Of a DNA stretch of 64,000 bases, positions 35,101 to 41,100 are shown in pieces; the stretch's first letter is position 1, and every line of letters starts with the position of its first letter. The stretch is from Tenrec ecaudatus (taxonomy: Eukaryota > Chordata > Mammalia > Afrosoricida > Tenrecidae): NCBI RefSeq assembly GCF_050624435.1, contig NC_134536.1, positions 9,118,758 to 9,182,757 on the forward strand, in the 5' to 3' direction. Below the pieces are notes generated by a model, which saw only the letters and a program-made list of their open reading frames with translations, was not told the origin of the DNA and made no database searches. The position numbers and the translations under genes were made by a program.

Positions 35101-38100
35101 GAACACCATGGCCTTCGAATCCCTGCCCTGCCTTTTACTGCCAAATTACACCCACAGTTCCCACGCGCGACTCTCCCAGTCTCTTTTGATAGGTTTCCAG
35201 GCATCTTCCTGCCAGACCCGATGGCCTTTCCCTACTCGCTCACTGTGCTGGAGCACCTCCGTCTTCACTCCCAGCTCTAAGAGGAGGCCTCCTGATTCTC
35301 TGCCTCCTTCTCCCTGGCAGTTACCCTCTGGGTGGTGCGGCTGGCTAGGCACTGGACTACTGATCATCAAGGTTGGAAGGCTCCAGGCCATCCCTGGGTA
35401 CCTTGGAAGAGGTCTGGCGATCTACTTGCAAAATAACCAGCCATGGAAAGCCCAGCGGATCTAAGATTCAATCACTGGTCTCTCCCCAGTCGGAGCAAAG
35501 GCGAGTGAAAGAAGCAAAGGCTCAAGGTAGCGATTAGCCCACGGGGTCAATAGAGCACAGCCTCCGAGAGCCTGCGGCCCAAAGCCCTAGGCAGTGCCCA
35601 GCTCCCACGACTGATTTCTCTGGTTGGGATTGCAATAGAAACTCCAGACCAGAGTGGGAGAAGAGCGTAAAATTATGTTAAAAAAAAGACCAGACCCCCC
35701 TGGTCTGACAAAGACCGGAGAGACCACTGAGACTCTGGCCCCCAGACACCCCGCAAATCACACCGGGAGGTGGCCCTATCAGTGAGCTGCCATGACTCTG
35801 AGGGCCATTCTCCTCAGACCCACCAACTGCACAGAAGCAAAAGGGCAGCATTTGCCCAAGAACAAACCTCAGAGGCCAGGAGATGGCGGGGATGCAAAAG
35901 GGGGTGCCCATGGGGGAAGTGGGAAGAGCGCCCCCACAGGGCAGCCCTTGTCAGGAGACAAAACATACACGGGTTGCCGGAGGGGAAAGGCCTTGCTCTG
36001 CGTGCCTGCCTTTACCCAAACCGCAGAGCAGGGTTCAAAAGAAAGCAGACCCCCAAGCCCAGTCTGCCCTGACACAAGTGGACGGCGTGCCCTCGACAAC
36101 TGCCAACTTGGCAGGGCCTGAGGCTTCCTCTCCCCCCTCTGCCAGGGCTCCTCGCTCAGCATGCAGCTAAGACGAGCCGTCTCTGAGCATCCTCATACAC
36201 CTCCAGAGCTTCCACCCCAGCCCTCAAAATCAGATCAGAGGCACCCTCTCCATCTGACGTGTGCTTCAATAGCCTGTGCCATTCCCACGGGGTCTCCGGA
36301 AACGTGTCCTCTGGTCCTCTGTCACGTCAGACTCAGGAGAGTTACAACGAGAGTCCCCGTCTTCCCAGACCACAGGCACATCTCCAACGCAGGGTCACAC
36401 TCACACCTGCTTCTCCTTATCCCCGGAACCAACTTCCAACATCCTTGTTTGAAACATCCCCCAGGCTCTCTGTGGCCATTGAGCCACGGGTCTCCTTCCT
36501 TCATACCTCGCCCTCTCCTCCTGTCCACCTGTCAACAAGGCCAGGTGTGGGGTGTGGTTCTTCCGGCCCAAGCAGACATCAGACCCATTTTCTGATGCCC
36601 CCAGTCTCTGCTCTTCTGAGAGGCCTTTTCCCCAGAAGGAAGAAGGCAGAGAGCGAAAAACAGGCACTGGGCTCTGGGGTTCTAGTCCTGACCCTGCATC
36701 TTGGGCAAACCTATCTCTCAGTCCCCGTGTCCTCCGCTGTAAAATGGGGAGAGCCCTGGCCAGTGGCCTCCATGCCGATTCCGACTCCAGCCAACCAGCC
36801 TCCTGCGTGTCAGAGTAGAGTCTTCCATGGCCACAGCCTCGCAGAAGCAGGTTGACTTCCTCTGAGTGGACTTCAACAGTCAACCTTCCAGTTAGTCGCC
36901 GGCCACATTACCCTCTGCACCATCCCCAGAGGCCGTTACCCCAATTGCTGATGGGTGGGTGCTCATGCATGAGAGAGCAATGTTCTGTAGACTGGCAGCA
37001 GCTGACCCTTCACCAGGCAGACGACCAGCCATGCCCAACCAAAGTCCAACTCACTGCCATTGAGGGGATTCTGACTTGTGGGTTTCCGAGACTGTCGCTC
37101 GCTGCAGGGGTTAAAAACCCATCTTTCTCCAAAGGTGCGGCTGGTGGCTTGAACTGCTGGCCCTGTGGTTAGCAGCCAATGGGCAACCGCTATGCCACTA
37201 GGGCTCTGCTAGCAATGCCCACGTCCCCTCCCAGCCTTGCCCTTCTTGAGGACACTCAGCAGGGGCACTGTACCTTCGCACTGGGCCCTCAGCCCTCCCT
37301 GGCTCACCCTGCTCCTACTCTGAGGAGGAGGGCCCGCCCGCAGCACCAAACTCCCTGAGAACCCTGGCCCCGAGACTGGACGCCCACGCACAAGCCCACA
37401 CCACGTATGCACCACGGGTCTCTTACCATGTAGTAACCTCCAACTTTTATTTTTAATTTGGGTGTGTGCGCACTTTGCTGCTGACAGTGATTATTTGATG
37501 TTAAAGAATCTATTCTCCTCATCTGATTCCCACCTAGGTCAACTTATCTTTAAGCAATCATGAGGCTCCCGAGGTGGGACAGGGAAGAGAGGAGACTCAC
37601 TGGCATCGACAACCTCCCTGGGGCCCCCTCATACGATGGGCTTCAGGAGGTGCGGTCATTACATAATCTGTGGTAAATTTGAGACGATTTAGAATGAAGG
37701 GGTAGAGTTTAGCCTATCAGGTCGAAACTCGCGGACCTCACTTGGAGGGGCTAAGGAGATAAATAGCTCTGGAGGTGGGACATATGCTCACTCCCTGGGA
37801 GACACTCCTGCTGACCAGACACATGGAGCTACACGAGGGCCCTGGAGCTGGAGGAGCCACGTGGAGATCCCTGCCAGCACTGAGATGCTTCCACTGCCAT
37901 TGGATCCACAAGACTTTCCACCCACTGGCCTGTGATCTTCCTGCACTCAGCGTCATTGCATGTGCTGTGTGAGTCTGAAGAGGAATCTATAGACTGGTAT
38001 CGGGCATATGGGCTAATATGGGACTGATGAACGTGATCAGGACTGGACTGGGATGTTTTCTCAATCTTCAACTGCTCTTGTATGTAGAGCTCTTTCCTAT

Positions 38101-41100
38101 GCACATAGGAATGTCTCTGGATTTGTTTCTCTAGTCTACCCAGATGAACACGGGAGGTTTGTGGCAAAAGGGGACCGTGGAGGTTTTCGGCACACTTTTT
38201 GAACCAGTGCTGACGCCCAGAAACGCTAGCACTTGGCAAAAGCCCTCCTTTGTGCAGGGATCCCTGGGTGGTTGAGCACATGAATGCACTTGGCTGCTAT
38301 CAGCGGGGTTGGGAGCCGAAGCCCACCCCGGGGCACCTTGTAAAAAAAACCCTGTGATCCTTCTGGAAAAAGCAGCCACTGAAAACCCTATGGAGCCCAG
38401 ACCCACTCGGACATGCACAAGGTCGCCCGGGCTGGAAAAGGCGAGCTAGGAACCAGATTGTCTCTCTGTCTCAACTTCTTCCCTTTGGCCGGCAGCCTGG
38501 CGTCAACAGGACCAGGCGGGAGACGAAAGGCTTGGGGAAGGGCGGGTTGTTAGTAGTTGATTTTACTCTCTTGCTCTGTGATTTCCTGTGTCCATTCACT
38601 CACAGTAACGCAACTGCCTTGAGGCCTCTTGAAAAACATCTGTATTTCAAAACAAGGAAGCTGGAGGTTTCAGAAACCACACGGTAGCCGCAGAGGGGGT
38701 AACTCAGCACCGGCCACTCTGTCCTTCCAGCAAGGCCGTCTCCTGGCAGGATTTTCACTTTGTCTGAGAACAACAAATCCTGACATACTTACCACCAGAG
38801 GTGGCAGCTACTTGGTTTACTGAGTTGAGGGAGAGCAGCTTAGGTCTCTCTCAAAATGACTGGGAGTTGTTTCCCTCTCAGAGCCCAGACCTGCTGGCCT
38901 GAGGCTCTCAGAAAAGCTTGCCCCCACCCCACCCCACCCCCCATCCCAGGAAGGCGTTGGCCTCAGCAAACCAAAGAAACCGGAGACAAAAGACAAGCAG
39001 TGTGTCCTGGCAGCCACTGGAGAAATACGGTGCACACAGCTCTGAAGAACAACGTCCCCTTCTGTGGCCGAGCGGCTGAGCTCCACGGAGCCTTGAAAAG
39101 GGGCAGGGCGCTTCAAGGGACCAGTGCCCTCTCCTCAGAGCAGAGGATGGCCAGGCTTTGGACAGACTGACGACAGGAGGAGAAGGTGGTGGGTGGTGAA
39201 GAGGCGGAGGGTCCGCAGAAACCAGGAGTGTCTCCTTCTGGTGGGTGGACACACACGTTGAAACGATGGGCTCACGAGGTGGACATGGCCTGGCCACTTG
39301 TCCTTCAGCTACACTCAAGGTTGCCAAAACTGTGGCGATGAACAACAGGGCCAGGAAGTCTCTGAGGACAGTTGTTCCCTGGGGAGGCACACATACCCAG
39401 CACTGGGCATCTGACCATCCTGGTCCTGGACTCTCACAGCTTGACAGTGATGTTTAGAACTGTTTTCATAGGTCAGAGTCCCGGGCTGCTCGCCTAGATT
39501 CACAACACAGACTAACATCTCTCCCTGCTTCTAAATTCTGAAATGAAAGAATGTTTGAGCACACACACACACACACACACACACACATGCATACATGCAT
39601 ACACACATGCACGCATACACATACACATCCATCCACACATGCACACACGCACATATATATACATCCAAACACGCATACACACATAGTACACATCCACATC
39701 CACACATATACACACAGAAACATACAGACACACATACAAATACATACATATACACACAAACACATACATATACATACATACACATATGCACGCACATGCA
39801 TATGGAGCCTATCCTTAATTTCCAAGGAATTGATGGACTGGCTTGCCTTGGCTGGGAACAACCTGAGTCCTCTTGAAACACACTATTTAATGTTTTCCAA
39901 ATGGATTGTTAAACTATCCGGCCTTAGAAAAAAGAACCCACGACAGGGAAGCTTAAAGTGTGCATGAGATTCCCTCTAGCACACCCCCTTCTCGGCCCTC
40001 TCCAGAAGTCCTGGTCCAAGGCTACCTACTGTCACTTTAGGAGCCCTGACGGTGCGGTGGTTACCGGTCGGGCTGCTCATGGTAACACCGGCAGTTTGAA
40101 ACCACCAGCTCTTGCTCCTGGGGAAAAATGAGGTTTTCTACTCCAGTAGCAGCACCATCTCAGAAACCCACAATGGCCGTTCTACCCTGTCCTCTAGGGT
40201 CAGTATGAGTCAGAATCGACTTGCTGGCAGGGAGTTTGGAGTATAGCTCTCCTATCCCGTGTCATGGTCCACTCTGTTTTCCTGGAGGGACAGAAATTAA
40301 GCCTTGGAAATACGAAGACACCCAGTCAGGAAATCCAAATTCATCCTGACTCCTGGACAGACCCATCTGCACCCACCGCATGTCAACTCTGATTCACGGA
40401 GACCCCGTGTGGGGTTCGTGAGGCTGTGCGTCTTCACAGGAGGAGAGAGCCTCATCTTGAGCCCCAGGAGCAGCTGGTGGGTTTGAACCGCCGACCTGGC
40501 AGTTAGCAGCCGGACATTCCCTGACAGTGTCAGCAGAGCTCCTCAGCCCACCCTTAAGCCCTGACCAGCAGAGTTGGTGAATTAAGAGGAAAACTCATTT
40601 GATAGCAAGAGACTGTCGGCTAAGTTCGCCCAGGCACACCTCAGGAGAGAGGTCTGGCCACCCGTTTCCCCCCAAAACCAGCCACTGGAAACCCTGCAAG
40701 CAGACTTCTCGGACCTGCGTGGGGCAGCCGTGGGGCAGGCGGCGTGATGGCTACAGGTGTTTTCCTAAGCATTTCTGTCATATGTGGCCAGTGGGGTAGT
40801 TGGGTAGTGGAGCTTACCTGTCCTCAAAGCAGACAGTGCACTTCCAGGCCTGGGTCTTCCTCAGGAACACGCGGCACTCGGCACACACTCGGTGGCTGCA
40901 GCCCCGGCACACGGCACCCCGGTTCAGCAGGACCCCGAGCGGCCTCTGGCAGCGGGCACAGGACTGCTCCCAGGGCTCGGCGTTCGGGCTCTTGGCCCCT
41001 TTCCACCGGAGGTGCTGCAGGCTCGACTTCAGTCTCCTGTCCACACAGATTGGAGCCATGAGGAGCTTGCCAGGCCCAGAGCCCTGCAGGTCTCGCCCCA

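Noticed and set aside
36259..36855. 198-codon + frame with a 160-codon frame opposite
   Set aside because: Both strands are open at once in GC-rich intron sequence. A MIR fragment lies inside, and there is no domain or splice support.
39466..39967. Long Cys/Val-rich and His/Thr-rich frames on opposite strands
   Set aside because: Translation of the CA-rich tract at 39559-39800, not genes.
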